Positions 24,692 to 37,300 of a stretch of 64,000 nt of DNA are shown here, piece by piece. How positions within the stretch are numbered: the first letter of the stretch is position 1; the number at the start of each line of letters is the position of its first letter. The DNA is taken from NCBI RefSeq assembly GCF_032362555.1, contig NC_083519.1, forward strand, positions 5,783,501 through 5,847,500. Direction: 5' to 3'. This stretch comes from Amyelois transitella. Taxonomy: Eukaryota; Arthropoda; Insecta; Lepidoptera; Pyralidae. Position numbers and translations under genes: made by a program. The notes beneath the pieces are model-generated. The model was not told the DNA's origin. It saw nothing but the letters and a program-made list of their open reading frames with translations, and did not search any database.

Positions 24692-27600
24692 ATATCATAC
24701 ATACTTAATTTATTTTATTAAACGCTCCCGCCTCAAAAGTAATTGACATAAGAAGGCTTATTTAATCCGATTTACAGAGGCATCCACTCCATGCTGGTTG
24801 GCATTAGCATCATGGTTAGCCATACCATCATATAGTTCAGTGGTGTCCAGATTTTATAATTTTACAAGTCTATCGTCGATAGGTTCAAACAAACACGCCT
24901 CTGTACATTCTTGACTCATTTAGTTACGACCACAGATACTAACTAATGTATGTTACGACGACCGACGCGACAGTTGTAGCGCTATTATAAGTTGAGGCAT
25001 ATTTATTACACGCAAAAAAGATTTAAAAATGGGCATAACGGAGATGGCGGATGATTTCATGAATAGTCGATAAGGCACTTTTATATGTCAATGTATCTTC
25101 ATCCTTATCCCTACCCATAGTTATTTACCTATTATATGTGTATGTTATGTTGTCACGACTAAACCAACGAACATATTTTGATAAAATTTTCTACAGAGAT
25201 AACCCTGACCAAAAGCAAAGGCTAACTTTTATTTAATTTAGCTTCGATGGAAAATCAATAGAATTAGTAGCAGAACGAAGCGCAAATGTACAGGGATGCA
25301 CTTGTCTCGAGGGATGGCGAGGCCTTGACTCGCGCACAAAAAGCTGACACAAGAGCGAGAGCACGCAAGGGAATGAGAGGATAAGCGAATGTATCCTGTA
25401 CATTCTCGTTCTGGCCATGTCTCATGGGCCCTGGCCGAGAATGTAAGTACGGGCGCCCTAAAACATGTTCTTGCGATGAGCAAGCAAACGGCCCTATGGA
25501 CGCCACTTCGGGACTGGATGTACCCGGAGTTAGGGGCTTATGCCAATGAATGGGCTTATGCAAAAAAACCTACACCATAAACGCAGACTGTTATAAATAA
25601 AACACCATGTCAATATTTAATTGTTAACATTTTATTAGGAGGCGAAAACGAGCAATAAGTTTCGGGATAAATTTTAATACAAATCAATAATATTTGTATT
25701 ACATTCCATAAATCCTCAATTTATACTATGAAATTACAGTAATAAGATTACAGTAACATGAACAAGATTACACCACAACAGACGTGATCGCACCAATCGC
25801 ATATTATCCTAATACGAGTAATGAGTTTTCAATAAGTCAATATGTAAATGCTTGCTGCCTCTTTTCAGGTGTATACGATGATTTAGTAAGGATACTTAAT
25901 ATTCTAGGGACATGCGATTAAAACCTATCGTCACAAGAAGTAGCTGCTTTTTCTAGTGCGTTTATCGACAACAAGCATAACAAATCCCAAAACGGATTAC
26001 TTCACATAGCAATGTAAAGCAACATTGACCCAACGCAGCATACGACGGCTAGAAAATATGTCAGCTTCTTCGTCTCTTGTTAACTTGGTTATACCAAGTA
26101 CCTTCAAGTCATTAGACTATATTAAATACAATAACAGTCTATCAATTCTGTTACCATAATGTTAAATCTTCGGAGGTCGGTTAATTGCATTTATAATGAG
26201 AAATCGTAGATAGTTTGCCTTGAGCATTCAGCTAGGGCTGTGCCACGGCAACTCACATATATAACACTGAAATATTACAATATTTTGTAACACTGATGTA
26301 ATTATTACTCAAAATACTTACATTAAGAGACATTTGAAGATAGAACAATTTATTTATGAACCTAACATACATCTAATATTAGATCTAGGTATTGTCTTTT
26401 GTATGCCAGAGACGTGATGCAATGGGGTCTGAGTACGACAATGATGACACGATGAATTCATTGAAATTATGTTCAATATTACTATAACATCGACATAGGA
26501 CATGTGAAATATATGACAGTAAAGATCTTAGAACATATGTGCAGTATAAAGTACATTTAACAATGTTATTAAATAGAGGCCTTGTATTGTATAATCATTC
26601 ATATTTATCTATCGATTATATTAATGCATTTAAATGTATAAAAAAGATAAGTAAACAAAATGACTAAAGTAATTTATTATGCAATTAATAGAAATAAAAA
26701 AGTCATTAAAAAACTAAACTAATTTAAAATATGATGCATGGGCACTGACCACTGCATCGATAGTAGGTACCATATTCTAACTTTATCACAATGACATTAT
26801 AATATGCTATTATTACAATTTGCCAATATTACATCAAACACTGAAACGCCATAAATTACTGGCAAGATTAACAATTCTTACATCTTTTGTCATCACTTTA
26901 GCGTAATATACGTTATATTGTATACATTTCTCCATTTAGATAAATAAATTGCCCGCAAAGATATAACTATAAAATCTAATCTCATTATGTTAACTACTTT
27001 ATTCCTAATAAACCTTATATTCCGTGTCAAATACTGAAGAGCTAAACAAATATAATGGACGAAATGAATAAATAAAATTGGGATATAATTTGAAAAGTTG
27101 GTTGTTTCTACAAAAATAGATCCACGATGAATGGAACTAATTTAATATTACTTCAAAATATCACTTTTCTGAATTGATGTTGCCTTGTGGGGCAACGAAC
27201 CTTCAACACGTAGTTATACATACGACATCCCCGAGCGGTGGTCGCTACGGCCGGTCAGTTGGGTCCCTACTTACTTAGGTCTCTATACTACTTGTAGCAC
27301 TATGGGTAAACACATCGGTGTATACGGATACTGATGATTACACGCCACTATATTAATACTCATCGCAACATCTAACATTGCGCGGGAATGTCAATTAACA
27401 AAAAAATATTCGGATTTGGTCGACTAACTTCCTAAGGTGTAAAACAATATTTTAAAAATATATAATTGCTAATACATAATTACTTTAAAAAAATGGCAAA
27501 ATTTTTAAAATTACAAAAACATAGTCATGTCTGTAACATCTTCCTCAATTTTAGCAATTCAAACAGGTTGATTATTAGCTGCATTTATGTAAATAGATCC

Positions 27601-28378
27601 TTTACATTTCAATTTCATTCAGATCATCCGAAAGATAATATTTAAATTGGATGGCTATCTTTATTATTCTCTAGAGTACAGAGAATTTAATCATAAATTT
27701 ACGTAGGTATAATTAATTCATTGAATTATTGATTTAAAACATTGAAATATGAATGAAAATGTTTCAAATTAATTCGGGAAGACATCTCTATGACACAAAA
27801 ATCCACAAATTATGGGAATAATATGCGTGACGTAACAATACCATTGAGCGTCTGACACAGTTACTTCAAATTAGTGATCTACATAATACTGCCTAGGGCA
27901 ACGTAATGTATTAACAATTTGTAACGCGAATGTTAAGGAAGTAGATCTTAAAAATCGATGTGGAAAGAAAATTATATAAAAATATATTCATTTTTTTAAA
28001 AAATTACAAAAATAAAGGTTACAGAAACGATACAACTTACTGTTAACTTAAGGTAGATAAACAAAAGTGAATAAATTTGCATATTCGCTCTTGAATACCA
28101 GCCCCGTAGCATGGCAAAAGCGCCGTTGCATGCTATGCTATGGGGGCACGAACGAGATTTCCTCGCAGTATGAAAAAATATATACTTAAATAAATAGATC
28201 TAACTTCCTCTACAGCGGTTACAAAACGCGAGCGAGTTGTGTGCATTATTTTATATTCCCTTCTCTATTCCTTAACCAACTGAACAGTCAACACGTTTCA
28301 TTTCACTCTGTACAATGCAAACAACTCGCGCGCAATGAGAGGTGAATGAATACGATGGTGGTGGTCGAATCCTCTGGT
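24692..28378. other. Polyubiquitin 3' flank and probable long endophilin A 3'UTR
   Basis: No coding region is supported. The minus-strand endophilin A transcript ends somewhere here; an AATAAA on the minus strand at 25631-25636 would give a 3'UTR of about 2.7 kb. The stretch 25637-28378 is AT-rich and nearly free of recognisable transposons, which suits a long 3'UTR. A less AT-rich patch at 25280-25580 has overlapping open frames on both strands but no recognisable domain. Confidence 0.4.
25631..25636 (-). terminator. Candidate polyadenylation signal of endophilin A
   Basis: AATAAA on the minus strand, about 2.7 kb after the endophilin A stop codon and just before a less AT-rich block with different composition. 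Confidence 0.35.
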
Positions 28379-31300
28379 TTACATGTTGGGTAGCGGCACG
28401 GTGACCTGCACGTAACTGATGGGGAAGTAGCCTGTCTTACCGTTGATGGAGCCCTCGAACCAGTTCTCGTCCACTTTATTGATGAGAGTGATGACGTCGT
28501 TTTCCTGTAATTAAAAAAATACATGTTTTTTACGACGGCTGAGAAACCTGGCACCCTGATTGGGTTTGGCGTGATGAACAGGAGGATTCTCTACTGTTGA
28601 CTGAACTTAGAATAAAAATAATCAGATTAGAGAAATTATCCATTCCTTACACAATCTCAATACCGATTGAACGTGCTTTTGTGTTTGTGAATTATAACTA
28701 GGCCCCTTTTAGTACCTATATTTAAACTTTAGTAAGTTTTTAGTTATAAGAATGACTCGCAAATGAAACGCACTGATCTCATTATCAAGAAACAGTTCAC
28801 TTTATATTTTTTTAATTACCTTGAATCCTAGTTCGCCTTGGTTCTCTGGCTCGAAGTCATACAGGGCGGTACAGCAAGGGCCTTTAGCGGGGGCCACCGG
28901 CGTCCGCGCAGGCGACTTAATCGGCGACGGCAATGGCGAAGCTGCACACGTCAAATTAAAGTCAGTGTGTGAGGAGATGCGCTGGCGTGGCTCATACTGC
29001 GTTTTTTATCCTTTAGGTCATAAAATTTAATGCGTTATTATTAGTTATTAAAATAATACATTAGGTATGTTGCAGAACATTATGCATTCTACAAATAAAA
29101 AACATTAAAACAAGTGTTCTTTAATTTATATTCTATTTTGTTAGTATGAATCATATGTAGTATAAAATCCAGAGCCAGCCCGTTCAAGCGCTGACTCAAG
29201 GAAGTAGGATAAAGTTTGTGCCTACAAAGAATTTTTTTTAAGATAAATAACGCAGTACAATATTTCTTTTAATAATATGTAGTACATTAAATGAGGTGTA
29301 TCATGAAAACCCGTTATAAGAACTGGACAATCCAAGCATTACCTCAATAAGCAATCACAAAACGATGGCAATAACAGCGGCGCGTTTTAACAAGTCATGA
29401 TATGTTGGCGTTTTAACCAACTAAAGAGCCAGAGCAAACATTTTACCACTAGTTATCGTCAGTGAATATTAATTTAGAAAAACTAAATACTGTTAAAAAC
29501 TGCTATTCACTAGTGATATCATGAATGCTTTGCTTTGACTCGAAAAGCTAAAATGCGTAACGGTAGCAACAGGCCACTAAAAGTACAACGCCTTTAGTGT
29601 AACGAATCGTTTTTAAATGGGTATATGAAATTATGACATGCACAGCAGAGGATGAACTGACGTCACTCACAAGTGATACAGAAAACATAACAGAAGCTGT
29701 TTAAAACACGGAACACAAAGTCGAAATGAAATTTTTGTGTTTGGTGTTCAATGTCAACGATTGTAATTGGTAATCTAAAAGATTAAACCATGTTTAATGA
29801 GTTAAAATCGTATGGAGGACGATTGTTTGCGACTATTGTATGTACCTAACTCCTATTGAGTCTACAAATAAAAAAAAGTGCAGCGAAAAGATGTTACGTA
29901 TGTTTGTGATCTAAAACTGTCTACTGTTATGCTGTATTATTTTGAAAAGCCCAAATCTATCACACAGGGCTTAGCTTGATCATACAACTGTATTTCTGTT
30001 CTGTTCGTTTATAGAAAATCTCCACTCTAAAATACTATATTTTATTTTATTGTAAAATAATTATATTAAACAGCACGATGACATTACGTTATTTAATTTT
30101 GTATCAATTATGTGCCATTTTGTGCTGAAAGAGTACCTAAGTTAACGCAAAGTTTGGATTTTAACTCATGTTTAATTTTTCATTGACATTTAAGTAACTT
30201 TGATTTGCATTTTGCACATCACATAGTAAAAATACAATTTAAACAGAAAGAAACAAAAATGATTTATTTGGTAAGAGAAAAAAAAAAACATAACGAAATA
30301 ACATTTTGGAAAAAATAAAGATTCCTTCAAAAGTTACATTCATTGCAATTTATACGCAAGTGTAATTTCACACGGAAGAGATTTCTTTGTTTATTGGAAC
30401 CTTTTTAAATCTGATGAAAAAAGTAGTATGTAAGTAGTTTTAATTAAGGCGAAAGGAACAGAAATACAGTGTTTGCGATCGAATGGGTCTTGTGTTCTGA
30501 TGTTACCGTTGTTGGAGCGCTGAACGCTGCCGGCGCCCGGGAACAACTCGAGGTTGGAGGGCGGCTTGTGTTCCGGCGTGCCGGCGTGCGAGCCCCCTTC
30601 TCCACGAGGCACACAAATAAACCCACACTCAAAATACTGATTTCTTTATACTGATTGATATCGGTATCGCTAGGTTTTATGAACTATTTTATGCATTAAT
30701 GTAAGTAGTCTTATAGAAATTGTTTAATTAAGACAGATATACCGACTAAGTCTTGTGACAAGGTATCGGTAATTGAGTTACTAAAACTAAAATTAACGAC
30801 TGTAAAATTTATATGCACGTTTTCTTAGAATGAAAAACTTGACTTGTTGTACTAAAAAATATTTTTGTACTATTACTGTATATGTGTAGATGTAAAAGTA
30901 CCTCTACAATGTGCATGTCAATAAGAATATGACAGAACATTGACCGTTGGAAGGAGACAATATTAACACCGAAAAGTTTCTACTTGCTCGGATTATTAGG
31001 AAAAAGACATCACAAATATAAAGATCGCTTACTTGTTTCTACTTTATTGTCTGTTCTATATTTTTGAATAATCATTAATTATTACTAAAGAACAAACAAT
31101 ACTAGAAACACGTTCAAACTCGAAAAGAAATATCAGTAAGTAAGGAGAGAATCCATTATCTAAACGAGTAGTAGACACATTTTTCAATATAAAACAGAAT
31201 TATCTTCATATGTTAACTGTATGTGGAAATAAGAGTATATAAAAATATCTTATATTAAAGGAAAGGAAGGAATGAAGGAATAAGGTAATTTATCGGCAAC

Positions 31301-34300
31301 CTGCAATTGTTAAAATGACTGTACAAAATCACCATGGTGATTGTGCAATATATGGTACTAAAACCTATTGAAAATAAGCAAATTAACAAAAAAATTAAAT
31401 AATAAAAAAGTTGTGTTATGTACAAAATGTTTAGTGTATACTAAATACATAGTACATAGACTGGAAAAGAAATAGAGGACCATAATTAACCAATTTACAT
31501 AACTATAGTACTATCCCATCAAACCACGTTAGTTCACGGATTAGAATAATTTAATATGATAACTTTTTCTAATTAAGTAATTCAAAGAAACAATTTTGAA
31601 ACGGTTAGTGTTAGTGACTTTTATAGTAAGAAGAAATAAATTTTTGATCTTAACCTACGAAAGTAGCTATTACAGAACTTCGAAAAAAATATATTTTTTA
31701 CCCTTTAGAGGATTTAACATTTTATTAGTATGTCTACGTTACGTTTGAATGTTGATGAAGTCCATTACACCTCCGTCAAATACCCCACTACTTATTCCAT
31801 TTCTGATAATTAATTTCACTAGGGCGAAATAATGGCGGGTCGATAACGAAACATTATGATATCGTGAAAAAAAATTCATACAAATTATGAAAATGTCAGC
31901 TGACGTCACCTGTTCTTATGAATCATTCGCAAGGAGTGTATTATTAATATATTTCAAGGTGAATACGAACATGTTAGTATGTGCTTTTCATTTGTGAATA
32001 TTTATCGCCCCACCTCCGAGTGCTCCGATTGTGCTAAGCGTGCGAGTGCCCTATGCATGGCAGGATGATGTTGTGAAAATCTATTTTCAACCGTGGATTG
32101 CATGAAAATCCCAGTTTCTTACACTGCGAAATTTATCTCGGTATGAAAAGTGCTAATAAAAAATTCAGTTTATAAAGGTTTTGTTTTCTTTCGAAATGTA
32201 AATATATGCAAGAGTACAAGCTGTCCGGTTTCCAAGGTTTACATATTATCTTTTTCATCTTTATCTCAAAACAAATAATAACCACTGGGCTTTATTTTTA
32301 CTTATCAATAGTTAAACCGCTTAACCCATTAACCGCCGCAGTTGTATATATTCAACAAATTCAGTTTGTGTCCTTAGCGCCACAGTTGTATATATACAAC
32401 AAAATTTCTGTTGTTAGTTGTAACGCATCCAGAAAGTAAATTATAAATAATAAATTATGGTATTAAGGTTAAGTTCAAAATAAGACTGTCTTATTCCTTA
32501 CTACTTCCTTTTATCACTTGAGGTATGAGTAAAATTTCAAATAAAGAAACATGTGAAAGCAATCCGCATCATCAAAAAATTTTGTATGAATGCACAGCCA
32601 CAGTTGCATAAATCCAACAGCAGTGATGTACCCAATCGATTATCCATATTTCTATACCTCCCATACTTAACGCAAGATATATTGTAAATTAATGAATATC
32701 AATAAAAAAATAATATTTTGTTTACTTAAAACCGAAAAATGTATGTCTACAAACTGCGCTTTAAAGAAAAACAAAGTAAATTTACAAATCGTTCATTTTC
32801 GGTTATTACTAAAACAAGCTAAGTGTACAACACTAGCCCATCTCATATTATCTTAACCGACCAACGCCGTAGTTGCATATATTCAACCGCCAGTGACGTC
32901 ACAAACGAGCGATCTGTGATGATAGTGAGGTAATTGTACGATAATTAATAATAGTAGGTTTTCCATTTTGCCACAAATCAATTTGTATAAAATAAGAGCT
33001 GTTTCACTAATGAAATCAATCATTGTCAGTATAAATAAAACTAAAACTTTTTACCAATGTTACCTAAGTAAATTAAATAATTATTAACTTTTATATAAAA
33101 AAACAATTTAGTATTAACTAATCGTTACAATACACGTAGAGTCGTAGATATACTTAAAGACAGCTATAATTTTAACTTCCAATAAGATTACTTATCGAAA
33201 AGCTGGTACTGGCAATCACTAGCAACTTCACCGTTTCTCCATTAATTAAGCGCCGCAGTTGAATATATACAACCATAGGGATGGGGTAAATCGATATTTA
33301 ATAGATTTTTATATTATTTTTAGTCTATGGTATAGTATTGTTTATGTATTATTTTGTATCGAAGTATTTTTCACAGGTGATTAATTTAGCATTCAAATCA
33401 TTATAATGCCTTTAAAATCTTATAATTCAGTCTTTAAAATGTTTTATTTCATATTTAATCTATATAATTATTTATTCTCATATTGTTTTATCGAAATGAT
33501 GTGTCACAACTCTAAAGTTTTGGCATAAATAATAGTGTTGGCGCTAGGGGCACATTTTATTGCCGTGCATCATGGCGGCTAAAAGGTTAATCAAGACTGA
33601 CAACAGTAAAAATTACAATGGAAGGCACTACAAAGCATTTTATTGGAACGACCCACATTAACATATCAATAACCGACACCTCACGCCCAACCACCACTAA
33701 CCCTTCGCAATCCACAATCAAAACGGAACACAAAAATAACCAGCAAATAAAACCTAAATCACCTGCCCAGGGGTCCCTCCCATTGAACTGGCTCCTCGGC
33801 GCCGGGTGCGGTTTGAACCCAGGCGGCGGTGGGTGTCTGGCGATGCCTTGATACTTGGGGGGCGTCGGGGCTTCCCAGGCTTTGAAAGGGTCTACGTTAC
33901 TCAGGTCGCCGACGGACGAGGAGGGGGGGAGGGGCTTGCGGGAGCTGGACAGGCTGTGGGTGGAACCGTACCGCCTACCATTCATTAGGTCGTGCACGCC
34001 TTCGATGTGCAGGTCCGCCAGGGTCTTGGGTACGAACTCCAGCTTCGGACGGTTGACAGCCTCCTCTTTCCTGTGAGGTAATTTCGCTTGTGAGTATGAA
34101 AATACCGACAAAATTAACAATTGTATTTAATGAATGTACTGAAAATACTAATAATATTTTAACTTACTTCTCCATAAGCGTGGAAACTAGCCCTTTTAGA
34201 ATTTCAGTGCATTGCTGGTGGTATTCTAGCAGACCCTCCGCGAAGAAGGTAAGTTGTGCCACCTGCTCCACCTACACGGGCACATAGCGAAAAAGTCAGA

Positions 34301-37300
34301 GGGTTACAACACAGTAGTACCACTTATTAAAGTTATCTACATCGATGTACCTACCTGTGCAGAAGTACAATGTTTGTACGGCGCATAAAAATTTCCAGTC
34401 TATCAGCCTATCAGATGTTACCATTTGAACCAGCTAACTGAACTGTCCGTTATTATGAGCGAGATAGCAAGAGACATTTTAGATTAAAAATTTTATGTAC
34501 TTGTAATAAGGCCTTTATTTTTTTGACTTTTCATTTGGTTTTATTCGGCGGTAGGTTGCGCTATTTTACGCCATCGAATATTGCCGATGCGACTTATAAA
34601 AGTGATAGAACTGTACAAATCTTTGAAATCAGGATTTCACTTACATCGTTATCAAGAAGGTTGAACATGCCAATCTGGGCCAGCGTGAGCGACTCCGCGA
34701 ACTTGTCCTCCGCCTGCCGAATCTCATCGTCTGGAATTTGAGAGCCTGATGTACGAACGCCCTTAGAACGACGCACGTCAAACATTTTAGTAAAAAAAAA
34801 ACAAATAAATGTTGAAAAAAAAAAAAAAAATGTGCATACAAACCAAACGTTGAAAAGAATGTATCAGGCAGTGATTAAAGTGAGATGATAAGGTCCGTAG
34901 CAGGCCCGGTACAGGATCACAACATGTAAATAACGAAGGTATATTATAGGATTTGTTATCGAATATATAGCGTTAGCCTACTATGGGGTGAACATTTATG
35001 AGGTATCTAGCTCATGAGTTTAAATCATTTCACCCACGTACCCTGCCTCGGAGTGTGACTTGGACTCATGTAAGGGCTGACCCTACCTGGGCCTTGGCGT
35101 CAAAATAAAACAAATAAGAAAAGACAAAATTAGACTTCTAAGCAGGAAAGAGTAAAATAAATTTGTAGTGTCGTGGTATTGGTTAAGATAACAACCTTTT
35201 GCTTGCCGACGTCGTTTGCAGTCGAAGTCGAGCCTGCGCCCCTGTAGTTTCTTTCGGTGATGCTGGAAACAAATATATTTGTAAAGTTAGTCATTGTCAG
35301 CCACATTGGATTTGAAATTTGTCATATTGTATAATAATTGTGAATGAGCAGTTATATATTTACGGATTGTGTGCTTTGTTGTTATATATTAAAATACATT
35401 TTTGAACGGGCGGATGAATGTTTTTTTTAAACAATTTTTAATAGGATTGTGTATCTTGTTGAATGTAGTATGTTAATAACCCAAGCCCTATTATGTAGTA
35501 TAGGCCCATGATTTGTGACAAAATATTTAATCCTCCATTTCCTGGCTGCGGCTATCATCGACCGATTTCTATCAAATATAGAAAGGAATACTACTAAATC
35601 AGTTCATTCTTTTGGGTTCATATCATACAGAATCATCAAACTTATAACACCCCGTCGTTTTTGCGTTTTAAAGACTTACCATGACTTCCTTGAGGTCTTT
35701 AGTTTGCAGTTGATGCAGTGGCTCCAAGAAGCTCTGCTTGATGTTGTCATCCAGGGAATACTTCACGTCGGCGATTTGCTTCAGCGCCTCGCCCATCTCG
35801 ATCAGGCATTGCGCTGTAAACAAGTTAGACAAGCTTTTAAATGTTTGTTATGAATAAAGGAAGATATAAAAGTTATTTTTTCTCTCAATGTTTTTCTTTA
35901 TATGCTGGTAAACCCGCAGTTATGGAAAAAGAGACAAATTGAGAATTAAATAGATATGAGGAGACATTATTTTGTTACATTTATTAACAAAATAATGACT
36001 TCTTAGTATTAATTTATTCAAAATCTAATGAAACGAATAATTAAAAATATAATGAAACGTTTATACATACATACATACATATGTTCACGTCTATATCCCT
36101 TGCGGGGTAGACAGAGCCAACAGTCTTGAAAGGACTGAATGGCCACGTTCAGCTATTTGGCTTAATGATAGAATTGAGATTCAAATAGTGACAGGTTGCT
36201 AGCTCATCGCCTAAAAAAGAATCCCAAGTTTGTAAGCCTATCCCTTAGTCGCCTTTTACGACATCCATGGGAAAGAGATGGAGTGGTCCTATTCTTTTTT
36301 GTATTGGTACCGGGAACCACACGGCAAAACGTTTATTAAGTGAATAATACATGCATTTTTCAAAACTTGTGGCAGACAAAGCTTCAGGTCTTGAATAAAG
36401 GAAACGTTAGGTAACTAGGTTAAAGTTTCAGAATATTTTTAATTTGATATTCCAAAACTAAGGGCTTACAATTTTTTTAATTAGATGTCCACTGAAACCA
36501 CAAAGAAACTCGCCTTGTTAAAAAATACTTGACCATTGTATGTATCTCTTCCAAGCATCTGTATCTTTATCGTGTTTTTAATCAAATTAAGTGAGGCATC
36601 CTAAGAAAAAAGATCCGAGAATAAAAGAAATTCAACCTTAACAGAATTAGACAAGGTACCGCGATCCAGATTAAGAGTAGATTAAAAACACCAAAGTCGC
36701 GTAATAAAAAGGGAGATTTATGACTTAGTGTGATGTAAGAGCAAAAAGTACTTTTCGATAGTTCTATCTTTTAGGAATAAGTGCTAAAGTTACGAAGACT
36801 AACTCTAGGGACCGAGAAGTCCTTATGAAGAAAGTTGCTACAACTTTGTTTCGTGAGCACATTGTAGTAAACTTATTGATGCTCAGACTGCAAATAAATG
36901 AACCCTGTCATAATCTGTTATTCCTTCCGAAGATAGTCCGGCATACATCCACGCCTCTTTGAAGAAGAGCCGGGATGCGTCATTGACCATCCTGGATAGC
37001 GTTAGTCAGATTTTTACACGAAGCGACTCTCGTCTGACTTCGGCAACCTTTGCATTGGAACCTAACCGATATTGGTTTATTGCTACATATCCAATTGCCA
37101 TGATGTGCGGGTTTCCTTAAGATGTTTTTCCTCACCGTAGGCTGGAATGGCTTTTTTTTTAGCAAAAACAAGAGGCACCTGGAAATCTATGATTAAAAAA
37201 GCCTAAATAATCGCGTTAACACAGTTTCGACAGACGTTGATAATGGTGGAATTGAAACTCAATAAGTGACAGGTTGCTCGCCCACCGAAATCGAAATTAT

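Noticed and set aside
25233-25580. Overlapping open frames on both strands between polyubiquitin and endophilin A
   Set aside because: Composition is unlike the neighbouring genes, frames overlap on both strands, and no domain is visible. More likely a repeat or non-coding patch.
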